Source: an uncultured Clostridia bacterium
Lineage (GTDB): Bacteria > Bacillota > Clostridia > Oscillospirales > Acutalibacteraceae
Length of the DNA: 37,768 bases
NCBI GenBank assembly: GCA_946646305.1
Contig: CAMPCO010000002.1
Coordinates: 1-37,768, forward strand
Direction: 5' to 3'
Position numbers and translations under genes: made by a program. Positions 18,422-26,356 of this stretch are shown here, piece after piece. The notes beneath the pieces were generated by a model, which was not told the DNA's origin, made no database searches, and saw nothing but the letters and a program-made list of their open reading frames with translations. How positions within the stretch are numbered: the stretch's first letter is position 1; each line of letters begins with the position of its first letter.

Positions 18422-19134
18422 CAGGTTTTGATTTCTCCCCCATTTCCCCCTTGTGTGAAGAATTTGGTGTGGTTCTTAGCGATGAAATAAAAGAGCGGCT
18501 TAGTATATACGGCGATATGCTGATTGAAACAAACAAATCGGTAAACCTTACCGCCATAACAGAGCCTGAGGAAATCGTTTTAAAGCATTTTTATGATTGC
18601 ATTTTGTTTTTTAAAAACATAACCCCAAACCCCGGGGATAAAATAATAGATATAGGAACGGGTGCGGGTTTTCCGGGGCTTGTGCTTAAAATCATCCGCC
18701 CCGATATTAAGCTCACCCTTATGGATGCGCTTGATAAAAGGCTTACATTTTTAAAAAATGTGCTTGAGAAAATAAATCTTTCGGCAGAGGTTTTACATCT
18801 TCGCGCCGAGGATGGCGGCAAAGACCCCGCTTTGCGCGAAAGCTTTGATTTTGCCGTTTCGCGCGCGGTGGCGGCTCTGCCCACCCTTTGTGAATTCTGT
18901 ATTCCTTATGTTAAGATAGGCGGCAGTTTTGTCGCTATGAAGGGGGAAGCCGCAGAGGAAGAGGTTGCCGCCGCAAAGAGGGCTTATTCCGTTTTAGGTT
19001 GCGAAAAACCGATAATTTTTAAAGAAACTTTAACGGGGCGGGAGTCGCGAGCCTTTGTAATTTCAAAAAAGATATCGCAAACTCCTACAAAATACCCCAG
19101 AAGCTTTGCCAAAATCAAAAAAAGCGCCTTATAA
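18418..19134 (+). CDS. rsmG: 16S rRNA (guanine(527)-N(7))-methyltransferase RsmG
   Basis: NKSVNLTAITEPEEIVLKHFYDCILFF...IDIGTGAGFPGLVLKI...SRAVAALPTLCEFCIPYVKIGGSFVAMKG; start overlaps the mnmG stop (TTGA). Confidence 0.97.
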   Translation: MTGFDFSPISPLCEEFGVVLSDEIKERLSIYGDMLIETNKSVNLTAITEPEEIVLKHFYDCILFFKNITPNPGDKIIDIGTGAGFPGLVLKIIRPDIKLTLMDALDKRLTFLKNVLEKINLSAEVLHLRAEDGGKDPALRESFDFAVSRAVAALPTLCEFCIPYVKIGGSFVAMKGEAAEEEVAAAKRAYSVLGCEKPIIFKETLTGRESRAFVISKKISQTPTKYPRSFAKIKKSAL

Positions 19135-19154
19135 AAAGGCGTTTTTTGTTTTTT
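19125..19154 (+). terminator. Intrinsic terminator overlapping the rsmG 3' end
   Basis: CGCCTT-ataaa-AAGGCG followed by TTTTTTGTTTTTTT; the rsmG stop TAA (19132-19134) is in the loop. Confidence 0.85.
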
Positions 19155-19243
19155 TATGCGCTTTTTTGTCGAGCGCTTTTTCTTTACTTTTTTCCGCTTG
19201 TCCGTCATAATTAAACCACGGCAGACGGAAAGGAGAATTCCGA

Positions 19244-20041
19244 TTGACTAAAAAAATAAAACTTGTTTTTAATAAGGACCCGGCAAAAATTCACCTGCCT
19301 GACGGCAGTGACCTTTACTCGGCAAGTGATTATTGCCTTGACCCGCTGGAGGAAAACATTTCAAAAAACGGAATTATAACACCTATAATTGTAAGAACCG
19401 ATGAAAAAGGGCAATATGAACTTGTTTGCGGCAAAAAAAGGCTTATCTGCGCAAGACTTTTGCGAATGAAATCGGTGCCTTGTATAAAGCTTAATTGCAC
19501 AAGCCGTCAAGCCGCGATTTTAAGGCTGAGCGAAAGCCTCAGTGTTAAAGGCGAAAACTGTTTTGAAACGGCGGACAGTATGCAAAATCTGATAAACGAG
19601 CACAACATGTCCACCGCAAAAATTGCCGAAAGTCTCGGCATTAGCGAAAATGCGGTTAAGGAAAAACTAAAGCTTCTTGATTTTCCTTTTGAGCTAAGGC
19701 AAAAGGCGGCAGATAATCTCAGTGTGTCGCAGATGCTTTCCTTAATGCTTTTGCCAAACAATAAAATCTCTGCCGCTATGGATGAGATAATACATAACGG
19801 CCTTAACGATAAACAAACAAAAGAATATATCGCTTCCTTTTTTTCGGCAGAAAAGAAAGCGCCCGTAAGAAAGGCGGCAATAAGCGATTTAAAACTATTC
19901 TCAAACAGCATTGAAAAACTGCTTTATACCATTCAAAACGCAGGTTATGAAACCGATTTTTCAATGACAGATGAGGAAAGATACATCGATTTCAGAATAA
20001 AAGTAAAAAAGCGGGGCGAAATGCTCGACCCCGTAAGCTAA
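19244..20041 (+). CDS. ParB/Noc-like protein (ParB N-domain plus HTH), divergent CTP-binding motifs
   Basis: LDPLEENISKNGIITPIIVR...YELVCGKKRLICARLLRMKSVPCI...; HTH MSTAKIAESLGISENAVKEKLKLLDFP; position after rsmG as for noc. TTG start with SD AAAGGAG. Confidence 0.82.
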   Translation: MTKKIKLVFNKDPAKIHLPDGSDLYSASDYCLDPLEENISKNGIITPIIVRTDEKGQYELVCGKKRLICARLLRMKSVPCIKLNCTSRQAAILRLSESLSVKGENCFETADSMQNLINEHNMSTAKIAESLGISENAVKEKLKLLDFPFELRQKAADNLSVSQMLSLMLLPNNKISAAMDEIIHNGLNDKQTKEYIASFFSAEKKAPVRKAAISDLKLFSNSIEKLLYTIQNAGYETDFSMTDEERYIDFRIKVKKRGEMLDPVS

Positions 20042-20055
20042 AAAAGGTTAATTCT

Positions 20056-20150
20056 GCAAAATGCCTTTTCGTCCCCTTAAAGGCGCTTTGCGGTTTTAAT
20101 AGGCAAGAGCGGGTGACTGCCACGCCGCTGCTTTCCACCATATTCATCCC
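20056..20150 (+). other. Intergenic segment with potential stem-loops (possible 3'UTR structure or ncRNA)
   Basis: GCAAA..GCCTTT-N10-AAAGGC..TTTGC (20056-20091) and GCGGGTG-actgc-CACgCCGC (20109-20128). Confidence 0.3.
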
Positions 20151-20153
20151 CAT

Positions 20154-20189
20154 ACACAACACCCCCGTAGAAATACGGGGGTGTTGTGT
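20154..20189. repeat. 16-bp perfect inverted repeat with GAAA loop
   Basis: ACACAACACCCCCGTA-GAAA-TACGGGGGTGTTGTGT; no T-tract on either side. Confidence 0.9.
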
Positions 20190-20231
20190 TAGATTTTAGA
20201 TTATAGATGATAGATTGTAGATAATAGATAA
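20190..20231. repeat. Six tandem heptamers TAGATNN
   Basis: TAGATTT TAGATTA TAGATGA TAGATTG TAGATAA TAGATAA. Confidence 0.92.
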
Positions 20232-20254
20232 CCGTTTGCCGAGGGCAAACGGTT
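20230..20254 (-). terminator. 11-bp hairpin downstream of plsC (probable weak terminator)
   Basis: AACCGTTTGCC-gag-GGCAAACGGTT; downstream T-tract poor on both strands. Confidence 0.5.
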
Positions 20255-20261
20255 TAATCAT

Positions 20262-21065
20262 TCATTTTAAGTTTTCTATCATAATGGCTCTTGCTTCGTT
20301 TTGCAGTTCTTCACTATCAGCCGCAGAAACCTCTTCCGCCGAATAAGTCTTTAAAATATCTATGGCAATAGGACTTGACCTTAGCGGAAAGTTTTTAAAA
20401 ACATTTGCCGCGCCCTTTATCGTGCAAACCGTAAGCGGAACCTTCGCCTTTGCCGCCGCCTTAACGGCACCCGGCTTAAAGGGCAAAATCTCTCCCGTTT
20501 TGCTTCTTGTTCCCTCGGGAAAAATGCCGACACTCGCTTTATCTTTTTTTAAAAGATTTATCACATCTATAAGCGCTTTTGCGCCGCTTCTTAAATTTTC
20601 CCTATCCACAAAAACACCGCCCTGCGATGTTATAAACTGCGGAACAACGGGCATTTTGGTGGTCTCTTTCTTTGCGATAAATGCAAATTCGCATTCGGGT
20701 AAAGCCGCCATAAGGATAACGGGGTCTAAAATGCTTGTGTGGTTTGCGATTATAATAAACCTCGCGTTTTCGGGTATCAGTTCCTCTCCGCTAAGAGTTA
20801 TCTTCATCCTGAGAATTTTTGAAATAAGCGGCAAAGTCAGTTTTGCAAGCAGTTTATAATAGCCCACGCATTTAGGTGTTTTCCCCGGTTTTACAAGCAT
20901 AAGCGACCCGACAAATATAATGGCGTGAAGCAAAATAAACGCCACAAAGGCGGCTATAAACAGCACCGGCACAAGCCACCAGGAGTAGCTGTATCTCAAT
21001 ATGGGAAAAAACTTATCGAGAATGGGAACCGCCGCCGCCGAAAGGCACAAATAAACGTAAAACAT
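20262..21065 (-). CDS. plsC: 1-acyl-sn-glycerol-3-phosphate acyltransferase (PlsC family)
   Basis: IIANHTSILDPVIL (HX4D), GGVFVDRENLRSG, GIFPEGTRSKTGEILPFKPGA. Confidence 0.93.
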   Translation of the reverse strand: MFYVYLCLSAAAVPILDKFFPILRYSYSWWLVPVLFIAAFVAFILLHAIIFVGSLMLVKPGKTPKCVGYYKLLAKLTLPLISKILRMKITLSGEELIPENARFIIIANHTSILDPVILMAALPECEFAFIAKKETTKMPVVPQFITSQGGVFVDRENLRSGAKALIDVINLLKKDKASVGIFPEGTRSKTGEILPFKPGAVKAAAKAKVPLTVCTIKGAANVFKNFPLRSSPIAIDILKTYSAEEVSAADSEELQNEARAIMIENLK

Positions 21066-21076
21066 CCGTTTCTCCT

Positions 21077-21256
21077 TTAATTCTGCTTTCTGACCGTTTT
21101 ATACTCATCATAAGGGTCGAAAAACGGGCAATTATCTATGTTTCCACTTAAAAACCGAGCCATTTCATCCTCATCAAGAGAAACATCGCAATAGTATTCT
21201 TCAGTGTCTTCATCAAAAGAATAATAGGCGCAGTTTTCGCATAATATACTGCTCAT
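21077..21256 (-). CDS. Small Cys/acidic protein (59 aa), DUF6472-like
   Basis: MSSILCENCAYYSFDEDTEEYYCDVSLDEDEMARFLSGNIDNCPFFDPYDEYKTVRKQN; 2-bp gap to LCP, 11 bp to plsC. Below the ORF-track cutoff. DUF name is from memory. Confidence 0.8.
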   Translation of the reverse strand: MSSILCENCAYYSFDEDTEEYYCDVSLDEDEMARFLSGNIDNCPFFDPYDEYKTVRKQN

Positions 21257-21258
21257 AC

Positions 21259-22737
21259 TCAGTTTGTTCCATCCTCTGTTGTTTCGGTGCCGCTCTCGGT
21301 ACCGGTTTCAGTATTGCCTGCGGGATCTTCGGTGCCGCCCTCGCCGCCTTGTTCGGTGCTCTCTGTCGGCTCTTCGGGTGTTTCCGGCGCGGCTTGCGAT
21401 GTGGTTTGACTGCTTGGTGTCTCCGGTTCTACCGTAATCGGGTCGGGAGTATAATCGGGCGGGCCGAAAATGGAAGCGAACCAGTCGTTTTTCTCAACGG
21501 GGTTTTGCTCGGTGAACTGTTCCATAGTCATATCTTCATAAATTATCGCGTGAACGGCGCGCTTTGCATAATCTCTATCAAAATATACGCAGGAACCGTA
21601 TTCCGAATAACCAAAAGGCATAAGCCACTCGGTCTGCGGAATGCGGTATTGTTCAAAGGTGGGGTTTTTAAGCAAAACATTTACCGCAAGGCTTAAAATA
21701 TCGGAATAGGTAAGTGATGTTTCACTGCAGGGCAAAAGCGCCTTGGCAAGTTTGGCATACTGCGATTTTTTCATAGTTGTTGCTTTTGAGAAAAGCTCAT
21801 GCATAACATGGCGCTGGCGGTCGGTTCTGCCAAAGTCATCGTTTGTACCAAAGGTGCTGAGACAATGTCTTATTCTCGCGTAAGCCACCGCCTGAACACC
21901 GTTAAGGTGCTGTGTTCCGGGGGATGATATCCAGTAATCATCTATATCAAGCCCTCTGGCTTCGCAGATTTCTTCCATACAGTTGTTAAGGTTCGGGTTG
22001 TCGTAGCCTTTCCATTCAAGCTCATCCTCGGTAATGGTGGCTTCAATACCGCCTACGGCATCTATAATATCGACCATACCGAAGAAATTGATGGTGGCAT
22101 ATCTTGAAATGTCAAGCTCATAGTTCTGGTTTAATGTCTTTATCGCAAGCTCGGGTCCGCCGTTTGCGTAGGCGTTGTTAAGTTTTGAGTAGTAAACCTC
22201 GCCGTTTTCTTCCATACGGGTTATGGTGTCGCGCATAAGGGATATAACCTTAACCTTTTTGGTCTCGGTGTTGATACTCAAAATCATAATACTGTCGCTT
22301 CGGCCGGTAAAGTCACCCTCTTCGCGGGTGTCAAGTCCGAAAAGGGCAATATTTACAACTCTTTTATCGATAATATCGCTAAACCCTAAATCGGCATCGC
22401 CTCTTAATTTGCGGTAGTTATAATTAAGGAACGGCCAGGCGAAATAAAGAAGAATACCAAAGATCAGCAAAATGCAGGTTAAGATAATAATTATCTTTTT
22501 CTTATTTTTCCTTTTTTTCTTCTTGCCTTTTTTTCCTGCCGCGCGCTTTTTTTGCGCCGGTCTGCGGGAAAAAGAGTTAATGTCTATATCTTCATCATAG
22601 GCTCTTCTTCTCGGCGCAGAGCGATCCTGCTTTTTTTGCTGTTCTTCAAGCATACGCTTGTACATCTTATAATAATCTTCGTCCGTCTCGTTTTCATCCG
22701 ATCCGCGAAAATCAAAACCATCATCGTATCTACTCAT
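21259..22737 (-). CDS. LytR-CpsA-Psr (LCP) family protein
   Basis: N-terminal basic region and single TM; NIALFGLDTREEGDFTGRSDSIMILSINTETKKVKVISLMRDT...YSKLNNAYANGGPELAIKTLNQNYELDISRYATINF...GVQAVAYARIRH; Thr/Glu/Gly-rich tail. Confidence 0.95.
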   Translation of the reverse strand: MSRYDDGFDFRGSDENETDEDYYKMYKRMLEEQQKKQDRSAPRRRAYDEDIDINSFSRRPAQKKRAAGKKGKKKKRKNKKKIIIILTCILLIFGILLYFAWPFLNYNYRKLRGDADLGFSDIIDKRVVNIALFGLDTREEGDFTGRSDSIMILSINTETKKVKVISLMRDTITRMEENGEVYYSKLNNAYANGGPELAIKTLNQNYELDISRYATINFFGMVDIIDAVGGIEATITEDELEWKGYDNPNLNNCMEEICEARGLDIDDYWISSPGTQHLNGVQAVAYARIRHCLSTFGTNDDFGRTDRQRHVMHELFSKATTMKKSQYAKLAKALLPCSETSLTYSDILSLAVNVLLKNPTFEQYRIPQTEWLMPFGYSEYGSCVYFDRDYAKRAVHAIIYEDMTMEQFTEQNPVEKNDWFASIFGPPDYTPDPITVEPETPSSQTTSQAAPETPEEPTESTEQGGEGGTEDPAGNTETGTESGTETTEDGTN

Positions 22738-22750
22738 TTTAAACCTTCTT

Positions 22751-23587
22751 TTACTCTTGTAAACGCTTCTTTATAACCTCGTTATAAATATCGCTTTTTT
22801 TAATGCCTGTTATTTGCGCCGCGCTTTTTGCGGCGTTGTTTATTGTGTCGCCGTTTGCAATCATTTCCATTGCCATTTCTACCGCGCGAGAAAGGGTAAA
22901 TTCCGTCTCATTTTTTTCGGCGCCGGAAACTATTATAACATATTCGCCTTTAATTTGCACATCTTTATAATAATTTACGGCTTCTTCCAGACTCATCTTC
23001 AAAACGGTTTCGTGCGCTTTGGTTATTTCTTTTATTAGACCTACATTCCTGTTACCAAAGTAACTGTAAAACTCATCGAGAGTTTTTAAAAGGCGGTGCG
23101 GCGCTTCATAAAAGACCATTGTCCGCTCTTCTCGGCCAAGCGCCAAAAGGCGTTCTTTTCGCTCCTTTTTGTCCTGCGGCAAAAAGCCTTCAAAGCAAAA
23201 TCTTCTGCTTTCCATACCGCTTATGGAAAGCGCCGCAGTAAGGGCGGATGGTCCCGGCACAGATTCTACCGGAATACCCTTTTCTATCGCTTCCCGCACA
23301 AGCTCTTCGCCGGGGTCGGATATCGCGGGCATTCCCGCATCGGTTACAATCGCCGCCGCCTGGCCCTGAAGCAGTTTTTCGATTATTATTTCGCCGCGGG
23401 TTATCTTATTATGCTCAAAATAAGAAATCATCGGTTTTTTTATATTAAAATGATTGAGCAGTTTGATTGTAACCCTGGTGTCCTCCGCGGCGATAAAGTC
23501 CACTTCGGATAGTATTCTAATCGCCCTTGCGGATATATCTTCAAGATTACCTATCGGTGTCCCGACAACATAAAGTTTTCCGGGCAT
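22751..23587 (-). CDS. rsmI: 16S rRNA (cytidine(1402)-2'-O)-methyltransferase
   Basis: GKLYVVGTPIGNLEDISARAIRILSEVDFIAAEDTRVT..LLNHF...VTDAGMPAISDPGEELVREA...VPGPSALTAALSISG. Confidence 0.97.
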   Translation of the reverse strand: MPGKLYVVGTPIGNLEDISARAIRILSEVDFIAAEDTRVTIKLLNHFNIKKPMISYFEHNKITRGEIIIEKLLQGQAAAIVTDAGMPAISDPGEELVREAIEKGIPVESVPGPSALTAALSISGMESRRFCFEGFLPQDKKERKERLLALGREERTMVFYEAPHRLLKTLDEFYSYFGNRNVGLIKEITKAHETVLKMSLEEAVNYYKDVQIKGEYVIIVSGAEKNETEFTLSRAVEMAMEMIANGDTINNAAKSAAQITGIKKSDIYNEVIKKRLQE

Positions 23588-23605
23588 TCTTTCACCATCC
23601 TTTTG

Positions 23606-24340
23606 TTACAGGTGCTCCGCCTTGTAACTGCCGTAAATATCTATCATTTCTTTTGTGTAATTGTTCTCTTTGTCATACACATAAAGGGTCGGTTCTATAA
23701 TAAGCCCCGTATTTGCACATCGCTTGCCTTCTATCAGCACAAGCCAGGGCTTTTCGCCGACACATTTTGCCACCAGCCGCATTCTCTTTGGCTCTACCCC
23801 GTAGCGCGACATAAGGGAAATAAGCTCCGCCGCGCGTTCAGGCCGCTGGCACATACAAAGTCTGCCGCCCGTTTGCAAAAGCCTTGCGGCAACCGAGATA
23901 TGGCTTTCCATATCGCCTGCCGTTTCGTGCCTTGCGGTGCGGATGGCGGGGTCTTTGCTTTCTATTCCCGCGCCCGCCGCCTTGTATGGCGGGTTAAAGG
24001 TTACAAGGGTATGGCAGCCAAAAGCGACCTTACCCTTTAAATCTGAAATATCACTGCAAACAGCGCAAAAATTCTTGTAGCCGTTTTCACGGGCGCCTAT
24101 GTTTGCAAGCTTTACGGCGCTTTCGGAAATATCCACCCCGACACAAGATTTTAAACTTTTGTCGCGCATAACAATAAACGGAATAATGCCGCACCCTGTT
24201 CCGAGGTCAATCATTTTGTCGCCTGCCTTAGCGCGGCAAAAGTTTGCAAGCAAAACGGCATCGGTGCCAAAAGTATGCTCTTTAGACACCGCCGCGACCT
24301 TTCCGTTTCCAAGCGGTTCAAACTTTATGCTCTCGTCCAT
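23606..24340 (-). CDS. tRNA1(Val) (adenine(37)-N6)-methyltransferase-like (TrmN6/YfiC family)
   Basis: HTFGTDAVLLANFC...IDLGTGCGIIPFI...FNPPYKAAGAG (NPPY) ..ARHE. Confidence 0.88.
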   Translation of the reverse strand: MDESIKFEPLGNGKVAAVSKEHTFGTDAVLLANFCRAKAGDKMIDLGTGCGIIPFIVMRDKSLKSCVGVDISESAVKLANIGARENGYKNFCAVCSDISDLKGKVAFGCHTLVTFNPPYKAAGAGIESKDPAIRTARHETAGDMESHISVAARLLQTGGRLCMCQRPERAAELISLMSRYGVEPKRMRLVAKCVGEKPWLVLIEGKRCANTGLIIEPTLYVYDKENNYTKEMIDIYGSYKAEHL

Positions 24341-25704
24341 TTTACACCCTGGGGAGTGTCTTCAAGAATAATGCCCATCTCTTTGAGCTTATCTCTTATT
24401 TCATCCGCGGTTTTAAAATCTTTGTTTTTGCGGGCGGCAGTGCGCTTTTCTATAAGTTCTTCTATTTCACTGTCAAGCGCTTCGGTCTTGCGGTTGTAAA
24501 CAAGGCCCAAAACACCTGTCAGTTGGTCGAATATATCGGCGCAGGCAAGAAGGGTTTCGCGCTTTGCCCCGTTTTGAATTTCGGTATTTATATCTCTTAC
24601 AAGATTAAATACCGCCGCCAGGGCATCCGCCGTATTAAGGTCATCATCCATAGCGGTGATAAACTCTTGTTTTCTCTGCTCGCAAAACGCAGGGGCTGTG
24701 CCGCCCTCTTCTGCCGATTTAAGAGCAAAATCAATATTATCGCGGCAGGTATAAAGCCTTTCAAGGGCATTTTTGCCCTGCTCGATTATCTCAACCGAAT
24801 AGTTTATAGGTCCTCTGTACTGAGAGGAAATCATAAGATAGCGAATGGGCTCATAGCCGTATTTTTCGGCAACATCGCGAACGGTAAAGAAATTGTTGAG
24901 CGATTTGGACATCTTATGATTATCAACATTGATAAAGCCGTTATGCATCCAATAATGAGCAAACTCTTTGCCGTTTGCCCCCTCAGACTGGGCAATCTCG
25001 TTTTCGTGATGGGGGAAAATAAGGTCAAGACCGCCGCAGTGGATATCTATTGTATCGCCGAGATATCTGCAAGCCATCGCCGAACATTCAATATGCCAGC
25101 CCGGTCTGCCCTTGCCCCAGGGAGAGTCCCAATACGGCTCGCCCGGCTTTGCGCCTTTCCAAAGGCAGAAGTCCATCGGGTTTTCTTTTATATCGCCCGT
25201 TTCTATTCTCGCGCCCGCTTCCAAATCTTCCAGCGGCTGATGAGAAAGCTTGCCGTAATCTTTAAATTTTTTCGCCCTGTAATAAACATCGCCGCCCGCT
25301 TCATAGGCATAGCCCTTTTCAAAAAGCTTCGAAATGATTTCGATTATTTTATCTATATTCTCGGTGGCTCTCGGGTTTACGGTCGCCTTGCGAACGTTAA
25401 GGCCGGTTGCATCCTTCCAAAACTCTTTTATATAGCGTTCCGCAATTTCGGGAACGGTGGTGTTTTCTTCATTTGCACGGCGGATAAGTTTATCATCGAT
25501 ATCGGTAAAGTTTGAAACATAGTTTACCTTATATCCGCGCCATTCAAAATACCTTCTAAGGCAATCGAAAACGCAAAGCGGGCGGGCATTGCCTATATGT
25601 ATAAAGTTATATACCGTAGGTCCGCAGGCATAAATGCTGACCTCGCCCGGTTTTATCGGCACAAACTCATCCTTTTGCCTTGTAAGGGTATTAAAAATCT
25701 TCAT
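24325..25704 (-). CDS. cysS: Cysteine--tRNA ligase
   Basis: YACGPTVYNFIHIGNARPLCVFDCLRRYFEWRGYKVNYVSNFTDIDDKLI...GWHIECSAMACRYLG..DIHCGGLDLIFPHHENEIAQSEG...KMSKSLNNF. Confidence 0.98.
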   Translation of the reverse strand: MKIFNTLTRQKDEFVPIKPGEVSIYACGPTVYNFIHIGNARPLCVFDCLRRYFEWRGYKVNYVSNFTDIDDKLIRRANEENTTVPEIAERYIKEFWKDATGLNVRKATVNPRATENIDKIIEIISKLFEKGYAYEAGGDVYYRAKKFKDYGKLSHQPLEDLEAGARIETGDIKENPMDFCLWKGAKPGEPYWDSPWGKGRPGWHIECSAMACRYLGDTIDIHCGGLDLIFPHHENEIAQSEGANGKEFAHYWMHNGFINVDNHKMSKSLNNFFTVRDVAEKYGYEPIRYLMISSQYRGPINYSVEIIEQGKNALERLYTCRDNIDFALKSAEEGGTAPAFCEQRKQEFITAMDDDLNTADALAAVFNLVRDINTEIQNGAKRETLLACADIFDQLTGVLGLVYNRKTEALDSEIEELIEKRTAARKNKDFKTADEIRDKLKEMGIILEDTPQGVKWTRA

Positions 25705-25705
25705 C

Positions 25706-26335
25706 TTATTTCTCCTTTAAAATGCCTTTAATCTCTTTAATTTGCTTTTTAAGTGACTCAATCTCAATGCTTACAGGGTCGGAAACATGAATTTGGTCAA
25801 GCGGGGCGGGTTCTACCTTTTTGCCCTTTTGTTTTACAACCTTTGCCGGAACACCTACAACGGTTGAGTCCTCGGGCACATCTTTAAGTACCACAGCGCC
25901 TGCCGCAATTCTTGCGCCATCGCCCACCTTTATAGGGCCTAAAACCTTGGCGCCGGCGCTTATCATAACATTGTTGCCGACAGTCGGGTGCCGCTTGCCC
26001 ACATCTTTACCCGTGCCGCCAAGCGTCACGCCCTGATAAATCAGAACATCATCGCCTATTTCCGCCGTTTCGCCTATTACTATGCCCATACCGTGGTCAA
26101 TAACAAAGCGGCGGCCGATGGTGGCGCCCGGGTGTATTTCAATGCCTGTTTTTCTTGCCGCGCGTTGCGAAATAAGTCGCGCGCGGAAGAAATGCCCCTT
26201 TAAATAATGCTTATGTGCCCGGCGGTACATTCTTATCGCCCTGAAACCCGGGTACAACATATATACTTCAAAGCCGCTTCTTGCCGCGGGGTCGCGTTCA
26301 AGAAAGGCTTTTATATCCTCTTTTAAAGTTCCCAC
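25706..26335 (-). CDS. cysE: Serine O-acetyltransferase
   Basis: IHPGATIGRRFVIDHGMGIVIGETAEIGDDVLIYQGVTLGGTGKDVGKRHPTVGNNVMISAGAKVLGPI. Confidence 0.96.
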   Translation of the reverse strand: MGTLKEDIKAFLERDPAARSGFEVYMLYPGFRAIRMYRRAHKHYLKGHFFRARLISQRAARKTGIEIHPGATIGRRFVIDHGMGIVIGETAEIGDDVLIYQGVTLGGTGKDVGKRHPTVGNNVMISAGAKVLGPIKVGDGARIAAGAVVLKDVPEDSTVVGVPAKVVKQKGKKVEPAPLDQIHVSDPVSIEIESLKKQIKEIKGILKEK

Positions 26336-26356
26336 TACAGTTCCCCTCCGAATAGG

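Noticed and set aside
20154-20189. Calling the GAAA-capped palindrome a standard intrinsic terminator
   Set aside because: No T-tract follows on either strand; left as an unexplained inverted repeat.
20190-20231. CRISPR array interpretation of the TAGATNN repeats
   Set aside because: Units are 7 bp with no spacers and no cas genes nearby; this is a tandem microsatellite or iteron-like tract.
24523-25515. 330-aa plus-strand ORF antisense to cysS
   Set aside because: Shadow ORF of a strongly conserved cysS; no recognisable domain, SD or codon pattern.
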